From: Kiritimatiellia bacterium
GTDB lineage: Bacteria; Verrucomicrobiota; Kiritimatiellia; RFP12; UBA1067
Direction: 5' to 3'
Length of the DNA stretch: 23,756 nt
Assembly: GCA_017405115.1 (NCBI GenBank)
Contig: JAFRBA010000106.1
Span: 1 to 23,756, forward strand
Shown: positions 17,241 through 23,756 of the stretch, piece after piece
How the letters are laid out: each line of letters begins with the position of its first letter
Position numbering within the stretch: the first letter of the stretch is position 1
Translations under genes and position numbers: made by a program
Notes under the pieces: model-generated
Told to the model about the DNA's origin: nothing
What the model saw: the letters and a program-made list of their open reading frames with translations, nothing else
The model's database searches: none

Positions 17241-17597
17241 TCAATGCCGCGCAGTCCAGTACCCCAGCGCGACGGCCGCGATGCCGACGGCGACGCTTCC
17301 GATGGCATATGCCGCAAAAGCGCACCATCGTCCCGCCTCCGCAAGCGCGAGCGATTCCTTCGAGAATGTGGAGAACGTCGTGAAGCCGCCGCAGAATCCG
17401 ACGATCAGAGACAGCCGCAATGTTTCGCCCCAGCCGAAACGCGACGCCCAGCCGCCCAAAAGCCCGATTGCAAAACTACCGACGGCGTTCACGGCGAACG
17501 TTGCCCAGGGGAATGCCGTCGAGTCGATCCACACACCCACGAGGTATCGCAGGACGCTTCCGGTTCCACCGCCGAGAAAAACAAACAGCGCATTCAT
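17241..17597 (-). CDS. crcB: Fluoride channel/exporter Fluc (CrcB)
   Basis: The 118-residue protein has four membrane helices and the full Fluc signature: GGGTGSVLRYLVGVW (9-23), TFAVNAVGSFAIGLLGG with the conserved N-x-x-GSF, and GFCGGFTTFSTFSKESL, which holds the sodium-site and pore phenylalanine motif. Dual-topology dimers of it let fluoride leave the cell. The start overlaps the SDR stop by 4 bases (ATGA, 17594-17597), so translation is coupled. I looked for a fluoride riboswitch, but the gene is inside an operon and has no leader of its own. The length is normal. Confidence 0.93.
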   Translation of the reverse strand: MNALFVFLGGGTGSVLRYLVGVWIDSTAFPWATFAVNAVGSFAIGLLGGWASRFGWGETLRLSLIVGFCGGFTTFSTFSKESLALAEAGRWCAFAAYAIGSVAVGIAAVALGYWTARH

Positions 17598-18301
17598 CCC
17601 TCCAGCCTCCATCCGAAGTCGTTGTGGTAGATCATGTTGTGGGTCATGCCGCCGTCGATACAGATGTTCTCGCCCGTGATGAAGCCCGCCTTGTCGGAGG
17701 CGAGGTAGAGGACCATGTTGGCAATGTCCATCGGGTTGCCGACGCGCCCCGCGAAGTGCTGCGAGGCGTCCGGCCCGTCGCAGGTTTTGAACGACGTGTC
17801 TATCCAGCCAGGCGATATCGAGTTGACGCGGACGCGTCCGGCGAGGCTGGCGGCGAGCGCGTGCGTGAGCGCGGCGATGCCGCCCTTGGCGGCGGTGTAG
17901 CTCTCGCTCTGCGGCTGGCTCATCCTGTCGCGGGAGGACGAGATGTTGATGATGGACGCTCCCTCTGCGAAGCTGTCCTTGAACAGCTTTGCGAGATAAA
18001 ATGGCGCGACGACGCCGACAGCCTGGGCGCAGGCAAACTCCTCGTACGTGCATTCGTTGATGCCCTTGAAGAGCGGCATCGCGTTGTTGACAAGAACATC
18101 GACCTTTCCGCTCTTTGCGATTACATCGCCAGCGAAGCGCTCAAGCGTCGCCTTGTCCGCAAGGTCGCCGACGAACCACGGACCCTGCTGCACATCGATT
18201 ATGTGAACTATCGCACCTTCGCGCGCGAAGCACTCTGCTATGCACTTGCCGATGCCCTGCGCCCCTCCGGTCACAACCACAATCTTGTCCTTGAAGTCCA
18301 T
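17594..18301 (-). CDS. Short-chain dehydrogenase/reductase
   Basis: The 235-residue protein is a classical SDR: the cofactor-binding TGGAQGIG (11-18), NNA (72-74), SSS near 121-123, and the catalytic Y135-x-x-x-K139 in ESYTAAKG, then NSISPGWIDT and the C-terminal GENICIDGGM. SDRs oxidise or reduce alcohols and ketones with NAD(P); the substrate cannot be named. ATG 18301 shares one base with the TAA stop of the truncated metallo-hydrolase gene (TAATG), and the 3' end overlaps crcB. All catalytic residues are present, so this gene is intact although its two upstream neighbours are not. Confidence 0.92.
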   Translation of the reverse strand: MDFKDKIVVVTGGAQGIGKCIAECFAREGAIVHIIDVQQGPWFVGDLADKATLERFAGDVIAKSGKVDVLVNNAMPLFKGINECTYEEFACAQAVGVVAPFYLAKLFKDSFAEGASIINISSSRDRMSQPQSESYTAAKGGIAALTHALAASLAGRVRVNSISPGWIDTSFKTCDGPDASQHFAGRVGNPMDIANMVLYLASDKAGFITGENICIDGGMTHNMIYHNDFGWRLEG

Positions 18302-18708
18302 TACTGGTAATTCCTGATGCGCACGTCGATTCCGCTTCCTGTGAGGAGGTCTGCCACCTGCTTGATCGGCGTCTGCGAATAGTGATAGGGGAACAGAACC
18401 TTTGGCTTGATCGTCCGTGCCGCCTTCGCGACTTGCTCCGGCGTCATCGTGTACGGTTGGTTGCAGGGCAGAAAGGCAACGTCGATGTCCTTCAGCGCGG
18501 ACATTTCAGGGATGTCCTCGGTGTCGCCGGCGATATAAATGCGAAGCCCGTCGTACTGAATACGTAGGCTGGCGTGCTTGATCGCCGTGACCACGACCTC
18601 CTTTCCGCCTTTGGTCTTGAACGTGTCCGTCTGGAAGTCCATTGCACATCCCGTTGTCGCGAAAGCGGCCGTCGCGGCGAGAGTTCCGATGATTGCTGGT
18701 GTTTTCAT
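18301..18708 (-). pseudogene. Metallo-beta-lactamase-fold hydrolase with the metal-binding centre deleted
   Basis: The 135-residue frame begins with a lipoprotein-like signal (TGCAM near residue 20) and the normal front of the family (TDTFKTKGGKEVVVTAIKH, then RIQYDG). It then passes directly from DGLRIY to IAGDTEDIPEMSALKDIDVAF, which belongs about 100 residues later, and continues normally to the end (FLPCNQPYTMTPEQ, PKVLFPYHYSQT). The H-x-H-x-D-H zinc motif and everything between are missing, with the frame kept. Full-length relatives I know are about 230-250 residues. The product may be made but cannot be a hydrolase. ATG 18708 follows AGGAGG. It stands between the FMN-reductase remnant and the SDR. 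Confidence 0.78.
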
Positions 18709-18710
18709 AC

Positions 18711-18854
18711 TCAAATCCTCCTGCCGAGATCGAAGGCAGCCTTCTCGCCCTTCGCGACTTCCTGGCAGAGCGCGTGGGAGTTGGAGTTCGGACGGAACGA
18801 CGCCGAAATGATCAGCACGTTCTTGATTTTCTTAACTGTCTTCTTCATGGGCAT
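18711..18854 (-). pseudogene. NADPH-dependent FMN reductase/flavodoxin-fold remnant, middle deleted
   Basis: Only 47 residues remain. The front (KKIKNVLIISASFRPNSNSH then ALCQEVAKG) is the first strand and phosphate loop of the FMN-reductase family, with the S-x-R-x-x-S-N-S pattern that holds the FMN phosphate. It is followed directly by EKAAFDLGRRI-stop, which looks like the final helix of the same family. About 130 or more residues are missing, with the frame kept. ATG 18854 has AAGGAG 8 bases before it, so translation probably still occurs. It is the first gene of the compact operon, 66 bases after hsdR; I see no convincing promoter in that gap. Confidence 0.65.
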
Positions 18855-18920
18855 GACTAAATCTCCTTTGGGTTTTAGAATCGGTGCGCCAGCGTACATG
18901 GCTCCAATAGTTCCATCATT

Positions 18921-21848
18921 TCAATTGTAATATTGCTCCACATACGAATAGGCCTTTTCGAAAACTTCGGGGTCTTTGATCTGGTACTTGAGCCAAAGAA
19001 TCGAGCGCAGGCGCTTCTTGACCTCGTTTTGGCCGGTCACGGTTTCGAACGTCTCGCGGAACTTGCGCACGATTTCAACAACCTGCGTGTCGATGTCATT
19101 GACGACGTTCTCGACGATGATGGGCATCTCCGGACTCTTGATCGACTCGAACAGTTCCGTCAAGGCCGCCCGCGCCTGCCGACGACGATCCTCCGGTTGA
19201 TTCTCCTCCTTCTCAATCGTCAGAACCTCACGAGCCATCTTCAGCAGCTCCTTCAGGAACTCAATCGATTCGATGAGATTCTGCCGCATCTTCTCGCGCA
19301 ACTCGTCAAGCTTCTCGGCCAGCTTCTTGATCTTCGGATTCTTCCGGTTCTTCCACAGGCGGATCTCAAGGATTTTCACAATGTCAATGATCGGCTTGCC
19401 CTTGTCCTTGATGCCCTCGATGAATTCGTCCAGCACCTGCGAATTGAGTACAAGCTCCTCGAGCGAATCGCCGATGTCAATCCGCTCGACGTTCTGGTGG
19501 ATAAGCTCAATCGTCTTCGGACCGAGGAGCGTCCAGATCAGCCCTCCGCCGCCACCCGACGGCGGCCGCACACTGTCAAAGACATTCGTCAGCCACACGT
19601 AATCCGTCTTGAACGCCCGTTCAATCTCGATATCCGGGGCGACGATTTCCCACGCCCGATGAAGCGTGGCATAATGCGCGGCGAAATTATCCTTAACCTT
19701 GTCGTCTCGCAGACATTCCTGCGCCGCCAGCAAACCGTTGTAACCGCCCACCGTGCGGTCGATGTTCGGGAAGAACGCCAGGCATTTCGCCATGAGAGAC
19801 GGAATCTGCGCCTTGATTTCCTCGATGTTCTTGACCACCTTCTTCACATTCTTGTCATCAAACGCCAGCGACTTCGCGACATCATCGAACACGCCCACAT
19901 AATCGACGATGAGGCCGCACTTCTTCATGGCCTCATACTTGCGATTCGTGCGGCAGATCGCCTGAAGCAGCGTATGATCCTTCATCGGCTTGTCCAGATA
20001 CATGCACTGCAAGATCGGCGCATCAAAGCCCGTCAGCAGTTTTGACGTCACGATGACGACTTTCAGCGGATCAAGCGGATCGCGGAAACGATCCAGAACC
20101 TTCTTCTCCTCGTCCCGCGTCCGATTCCACTTCCTGTATTCCTCGTCATCCGTTCCCGCCGTATGCATCACAATCGTCGAGGCCTCCGGCCCGAGGAGCA
20201 TGTCGAGTTCCTTCTTGTAGGCAATGCAGTTCGCCCGGTTATAGACAACGAGCTGCGCCTTCAATCCCGTCGGCAGGATGTACTTCCGAAAATGCGCCGC
20301 GACATGGGCGCTCACGGCCGAAATGCGCTTGGGGACCGTAAACAGCGCCTCGACATTCGTGCGGCGAACGATTGCCTGCTGCTGTTCCTCCGTCAAGGCA
20401 TACTCTTGCGTCATCTCCTCGAAGGCCGCGTCAAGTTTCGCCTTGTCGATCTTGAGCTCCACGGGAACCGCCTGGAACTCCAGCTCAAGCGTCGCGCCAT
20501 CGTCGATGGAGTCTTGGAACGAATACTTGCTCATGTACCCGCCCTCGTCCTCTTTCGCGCCGAACGTGTTGAACGTGTTGATGTCCCGCCTGTTGATCGG
20601 CGTTCCCGTCAAACCGAAGAAAAACGCATTGGGAAGCGCCATGCGCATCCTCACGCCCAAGTCGCCCTCTTGCGTACGGTGGGCCTCGTCAACGAGCAGA
20701 ATGATGTTGTTGCGGTCGGAAAGTTCGCCCTGCACTTCTCCGAACTTGAAGATCGTCGTGATGAGAATCATGCGCTGGTCTTCCCGGAAGAACGTCTCCA
20801 GTTCCTCACGGCTTCCGGCCTTGGCCAAATTGGGAATCTCAGCCCGCGTAAAATCGCCGGTGATCTGGTCCTCAAGGTCCACCCGGTCATCGACAATCAC
20901 GACCGTCGGATTCTCCAACGCCGCCATGTTCCGAAGCTTTTGCGCGGCAAAGACCATCAGCCAGCTTTTCCCCGATCCCTGGAAGTGCCAGATGAGCCCC
21001 TTCTTCGGATAGCCCTTCAGGACGCGCTGAACAATCGCCTCTCCGCCATGATACTGCTGATACCGGCAGACGATCTTCACCTTGCGGTCATTGACGGTCG
21101 TGAAGAGCGAATAGTAGCGGTAGATGTCGAGGATGCGCTTCGGATCGACCAAGTGACGGAAATTCCCCGCCACGCTCGCGAGATCCCCGTGCGGACGCGA
21201 CTCGTCCCTGAACCACGGCCCCCATTTCGCGGCAGGCGTTCCAATTCCCGCATAGAACAGCTCCTTGCCCTCGGTCGCAAGACAAAGCGCATTCGGCACG
21301 AACATCTCAGGCGTACATCCCTGGTACCAGACCATGTCCTGCGCGGCGTTCGCCCACGTCTCGGACGGGCGCACCGGAGTCTTCGTTTCGCAGATGACCA
21401 TCGGGATGCCGTTGACGACCATCACGATGTCATACCGTTTGCCGCCCTGCGCAGAACGCCTGGGGAACTCCCATTGGTTGGTAATGACGCAACGGTTATT
21501 CTCAGGACGCTCCTCGTCAAAGAAACGCACGTTGACATGCATTCCGTCCTCGCCGAACGGATAGGAATTCTCCTCAAAGAGCAACTTGCGGAATCGTTGA
21601 TTCGCCGTCACCAGCTCGTCCCGCGTCGCCGCCACGCAGACCGTCCGCAACTTGATGACGACCTCGTCGATCTGCGCAGGCGTCAGCGCCGGATTCAAGC
21701 GCCGCAGCGCCTCGACAAGCCACGGCTCGACGAGAACCTGCGATTCGTTTCGCGGCACATCGGCAATCGGCACATAATCCCAGCCGGCCTTCTGCGCCGC
21801 TTCGATCAGCATGGCCTCAATCGTATTCGATTCGTTGAACGTATTCAT
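18921..21848 (-). CDS. hsdR: Type I restriction enzyme, HsdR subunit (nuclease and translocase)
   Basis: The 975-residue subunit moves DNA with ATP and cuts it when the site is unmethylated, in complex with HsdM and HsdS. The N-terminal nuclease has D140, E154 and K156 (RYDIVM, then VICETKTP). The helicase motor shows Walker A HFQGSGKSW (288-296, K294), the DEAH-type VDEAHRT (386-392), LTGTPINRRD and a late QAICRTNR motif. The C-terminus carries the long DUF3387-like helical region with the charged EKLDELREKMRQNLIESIEF segment. Length and all motifs indicate an intact gene. ATG 21848 has AAGGA 8 bases before it, inside the end of the preceding gene. hsdM and hsdS are not in the window and may lie beyond the right edge. 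Confidence 0.95.
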   Translation of the reverse strand: MNTFNESNTIEAMLIEAAQKAGWDYVPIADVPRNESQVLVEPWLVEALRRLNPALTPAQIDEVVIKLRTVCVAATRDELVTANQRFRKLLFEENSYPFGEDGMHVNVRFFDEERPENNRCVITNQWEFPRRSAQGGKRYDIVMVVNGIPMVICETKTPVRPSETWANAAQDMVWYQGCTPEMFVPNALCLATEGKELFYAGIGTPAAKWGPWFRDESRPHGDLASVAGNFRHLVDPKRILDIYRYYSLFTTVNDRKVKIVCRYQQYHGGEAIVQRVLKGYPKKGLIWHFQGSGKSWLMVFAAQKLRNMAALENPTVVIVDDRVDLEDQITGDFTRAEIPNLAKAGSREELETFFREDQRMILITTIFKFGEVQGELSDRNNIILLVDEAHRTQEGDLGVRMRMALPNAFFFGLTGTPINRRDINTFNTFGAKEDEGGYMSKYSFQDSIDDGATLELEFQAVPVELKIDKAKLDAAFEEMTQEYALTEEQQQAIVRRTNVEALFTVPKRISAVSAHVAAHFRKYILPTGLKAQLVVYNRANCIAYKKELDMLLGPEASTIVMHTAGTDDEEYRKWNRTRDEEKKVLDRFRDPLDPLKVVIVTSKLLTGFDAPILQCMYLDKPMKDHTLLQAICRTNRKYEAMKKCGLIVDYVGVFDDVAKSLAFDDKNVKKVVKNIEEIKAQIPSLMAKCLAFFPNIDRTVGGYNGLLAAQECLRDDKVKDNFAAHYATLHRAWEIVAPDIEIERAFKTDYVWLTNVFDSVRPPSGGGGGLIWTLLGPKTIELIHQNVERIDIGDSLEELVLNSQVLDEFIEGIKDKGKPIIDIVKILEIRLWKNRKNPKIKKLAEKLDELREKMRQNLIESIEFLKELLKMAREVLTIEKEENQPEDRRRQARAALTELFESIKSPEMPIIVENVVNDIDTQVVEIVRKFRETFETVTGQNEVKKRLRSILWLKYQIKDPEVFEKAYSYVEQYYN

Positions 21849-21850
21849 GT

Positions 21851-22686
21851 TTAATCCTTAAACTCCCAATGGCCAATCTTGCGTCCACCGACACGGCGCA
21901 GTTTACCAGCATTGCGAAGACCCTTGATGTGATAATACACGCCATCATTCGTCATACCCAATATCTGCGCCATCTCTTTCATGGATATCGTCGGGTTATC
22001 GCAAACCAGTTTCCGTATGCGCGACTCAACGGTTTCAGTCCCCTGACCGGCGTTCTTTTCCGTAGCCTTTTCCGTAGTCTTATCCGTAGTTCCTTTTTCG
22101 ACCGCAGGATTGTCTCGTCGTCCGCCTCCGCCCAGGGGTGGGTGCCATTATGCGCCGTTTGAGCCATCATGCGGATGCGTGGCAAAAGGTCAAGCCTCAG
22201 ATCCGCCTTTGTGACATACGGGAAGATACGTTGCTCAGTATAGATTTCGCGCTTGCGGATAAACATGTCCGCGATCGGGGACGTGCCATGCACAACGACA
22301 TCCGCGTCGTCAACCCGATCATAACATTTGCCTTTGAACCAATAGACGTCGGATCCCGTCGGCACATGGACACGGATGATCGTCTTGCCTTGATATTCGA
22401 CGATTTCGGGATAAACGGCAATGCGGGGTTCCCAAAGGTTTGGATCGTTCATCACCTTTACGATTGAACGCACCATATCCCTTGCCGACTTCGGCGGCAC
22501 TCCAACGACCTCGCCGTCATCCGTCACGCCCAAGAGCACGTCGCCGCCATTGCGGTTCAGGAACGCGCAAATCGACTCATACGTATCATGCTTCGGGCCG
22601 TCTCCGGCCCGCTTGAACTCAATGACAATGTTTTCACCAATTGTCAACAGCGTCTCAATTGACGGCTCGCCTGTTATTCTGCTCAT
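21851..22686 (-). pseudogene. AlbA_2 (Schlafen-like)/winged-helix regulator with the centre deleted and a frameshift
   Basis: The front, about 190 residues from ATG 22686 (GAGGTG 6 bases upstream), is an AlbA_2 domain (ENIVIEFKRAG, SICAFLNRNGGDVLLGVTDD) followed by FIRKREIYTEQRIFPYV. After DDETILRS the frame goes off into basic nonsense and stops at 21979. In another frame the gene's tail is perfect: T-T-D-K, T-T-E-K, A-T-E-K repeats, then a winged helix (ISMKEMAQILGMTNDGVYYH, then IKGLRNAGKLRRVGG) ending at 21851, two bases before hsdR. Known proteins of this build have about 450-550 residues with an ATPase-like domain between the two parts, absent here. The junction is near 22100-22115. The role in restriction loci is unclear; such proteins are frequent passengers there. 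Confidence 0.75.
22056..22091 (-). repeat. Three 12-bp tandem repeats in the AlbA_2 gene linker
   Basis: TTTTCCGTAGCC, TTTTCCGTAGTC and TTATCCGTAGTT stand head to tail. In the original reading frame they encode the T-T-D/E-K units typical of linkers in this protein family, which helps to identify the correct frame. Confidence 0.8.
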
Positions 22687-22696
22687 AGTCACCTCA

Positions 22697-23566
22697 TTAT
22701 ATCACTTTTGCATCTGCAAAATCTTCATTTAGGACATCCATCAGCCGCGTCTCCAGTTGTCCAAGCGGAATCAGTATATACGGCTCAAACAATCGCGGCG
22801 GAATGTCCTCGTCCGCGCAACATGTGATGAAGCGACTGCGCCGATCGGCGCTGAACAGCCGTGCGCGGTCAACCCACTTGTCAATGCACAGGACACCCGT
22901 CTTCGTATCGAAGACATAGAAACGATCCGCGAGTTGCGCCACCAGATCCAACTGCATATCAACCGGATTCCCCGTCGGCTCACACCTCGCCAGTTTAATG
23001 TTGTAAAACACGTCAAAGCGAAACTTGCACGATTTGGCAAATGCCTGTAGCGTCTTCACAACCAGAGAACGATTCACATACTCTGCCCAACTACCATGCC
23101 AGAAGCAAGTCGCTTCTTTGTCATTCAACCGCACGATCTGCAACGCATGTTTCGTACGCTCCGTCCGAATCCACTCCAACTTCTCAAAGGCATCGCACAT
23201 CTGTAACAACGAACTCTTGGCCACGCCGTCGAAACCCTCCAACTCAACCGATACTTCCTTATTGCCTTTAGCGACCAACTTCTTGAAGATCGGCACAGCA
23301 ATCTCTTTTATCTTGAAAAGAAAATTCGCCGCGCGAGTTTCCACCAGCACCTGCTCCTTCCCGACATACGAAACAATCCGAAACCCCAACTCAGAAAAAT
23401 ACGCCGCCAGCCGCCGCGTCTTTCGCTCGCGGTAAAACGAGTCCGCCAGCAACATTTCCTGCCGCCGCAACGCCACGCGCTCATCGATCTGCTTCTGTAG
23501 CACATCACGCGCGACTATCAACGCCGACAGCTCTTGCGCAATACTCTCCGTCTTATCATCTGCCAT
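22697..23566 (-). CDS. Predicted winged-helix/PD-(D/E)xK nuclease, similar to the nuclease half of Card1/DUF1887 proteins
   Basis: The 289-residue protein has an N-terminal coiled coil (about 1-60), a small middle region, a winged-helix-like part (SVELEGFDGVAKSSLLQMCD near 106-125), and a C-terminal nuclease-like domain. The C-terminal landmarks are HGSWAEYV (157-164), then QLDLV (D207) and YVFDTKTG (D220, K222), spaced as D...D-x-K in PD-(D/E)xK enzymes. The G-x-W-x-E-x-x-V motif before the acidic pair is what Card1/Can2 (DUF1887) nucleases have. No CARF sensor domain is seen here; the coiled coil takes its place. The assignment is by motif recognition only. ATG 23566 has GAGGGG 8 bases before it. 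It lies 10 bases before the AlbA_2 gene and in the hsdR operon. Confidence 0.55.
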   Translation of the reverse strand: MADDKTESIAQELSALIVARDVLQKQIDERVALRRQEMLLADSFYRERKTRRLAAYFSELGFRIVSYVGKEQVLVETRAANFLFKIKEIAVPIFKKLVAKGNKEVSVELEGFDGVAKSSLLQMCDAFEKLEWIRTERTKHALQIVRLNDKEATCFWHGSWAEYVNRSLVVKTLQAFAKSCKFRFDVFYNIKLARCEPTGNPVDMQLDLVAQLADRFYVFDTKTGVLCIDKWVDRARLFSADRRSRFITCCADEDIPPRLFEPYILIPLGQLETRLMDVLNEDFADAKVI

Positions 23567-23583
23567 CAAACACCCCTCAATTA

Positions 23584-23756
23584 TTATATCTCATTTGCCT
23601 TTATATAGAGTTCCGTAAACGCGACATCTTCACTAATACCAGTTTCCTTGCACATTGCCCTGATTGTGTTATAGATATCAGAAAGCAATTCGTCGACCAA
23701 TTTCTTCACCTCTTTAACATTCAGGCACTTGTAATCGTCGCGACCAGCACAATCAA
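23584..23756 (-). CDS. C-terminal end of an unrecognised gene, 5' part outside window
   Basis: About 56 codons are visible up to the TAA at 23584-23586. They read as a charged, probably helical end (DDYKCLNVKEVKKLVDELL, then IYNTIRAMCKETGISEDV, ending YIKANEI). I do not recognise the family. The frame is open to the window edge. Its stop is 17 bases before the nuclease start, so it belongs to the same operon. A second TAA follows immediately. Confidence 0.6.
   Translation of the reverse strand, partial: DCAGRDDYKCLNVKEVKKLVDELLSDIYNTIRAMCKETGISEDVAFTELYIKANEI

Noticed and set aside
17598..18053. N-terminal extension of the fluoride channel gene
   Set aside because: It is the SDR gene read in another frame; the channel family begins at 17597 with the coupled ATGA start.
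20163..21854. Long plus-strand frame opposite hsdR
   Set aside because: It is the mirror of hsdR codon bias; hsdR has all its nuclease and helicase motifs in the correct frame.
22696..22704. TGATATAAT as a promoter for the AlbA_2 gene
   Set aside because: It overlaps the stop of the nuclease gene and would start the transcript past the good ribosome binding site, so it is probably chance AT-rich sequence between operon genes.

Overview
The window is about 57% GC and dense with genes, almost all on the minus strand; only a MarR regulator and the remnant behind it lie on plus. Secreted glycoside hydrolases, a large beta-helix/discoidin-like extracellular protein, a GntR-LacI hybrid regulator and an ATP-saving pyruvate phosphate dikinase together suggest an anaerobic, gut-type polysaccharide degrader. 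The closest fit is an uncultured member of the Verrucomicrobiota/Kiritimatiellae. That assignment is an inference from protein style; no rRNA or other phylogenetic marker is present.

Layout, left to right. 1-384: 5' part of a YhhN-type membrane protein. 458-1137: PIN-toxin/Phd-antitoxin pair with a palindromic operator inside its promoter. 1266-10872: one long minus-strand carbohydrate operon, read from right to left: GntR/LacI-like regulator, clan GH-A hydrolase, discoidin-like surface protein, GH5 hydrolase, GH2 beta-mannosidase, and a damaged GH28 pectinase. 11097-11986: transposase remnant and a HicB/HicA pair. 12293-14935: pyruvate phosphate dikinase, divergent from marR (15092-15535). 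Behind marR lies the wreck of an RND efflux operon, which still carries a copy of the operator found at the marR promoter. 15984-18854: a compact minus-strand operon of small genes: a truncated FMN-reductase, a truncated metallo-hydrolase, an SDR, the Fluc/CrcB fluoride channel, a flavin-reductase-like protein, a Gdx-type SMR exporter and a small protein of unknown function. 18921-23756: the end of a type I restriction locus with hsdR, a broken AlbA_2/winged-helix regulator, a predicted PD-(D/E)xK nuclease resembling the nuclease half of Card1/DUF1887 proteins, and the tail of an unrecognised gene. hsdM and hsdS are not in the window and may lie beyond the right edge.

The most striking pattern is that at least six genes (GH28, transposase, adaptor/RND, metallo-hydrolase, FMN-reductase, AlbA_2) keep recognisable front and back ends but have lost their middle, with or without a frameshift, while their neighbours are intact. 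This suggests repeated short-homology deletions during genome erosion, or, less likely, an assembly fault. Other signals are an exact 16-bp MarR operator occurring twice, a duplicated 90-bp module made of stop codon, ribosome binding site and signal peptide, and a shared TGGTATAAT extended -10 promoter element.
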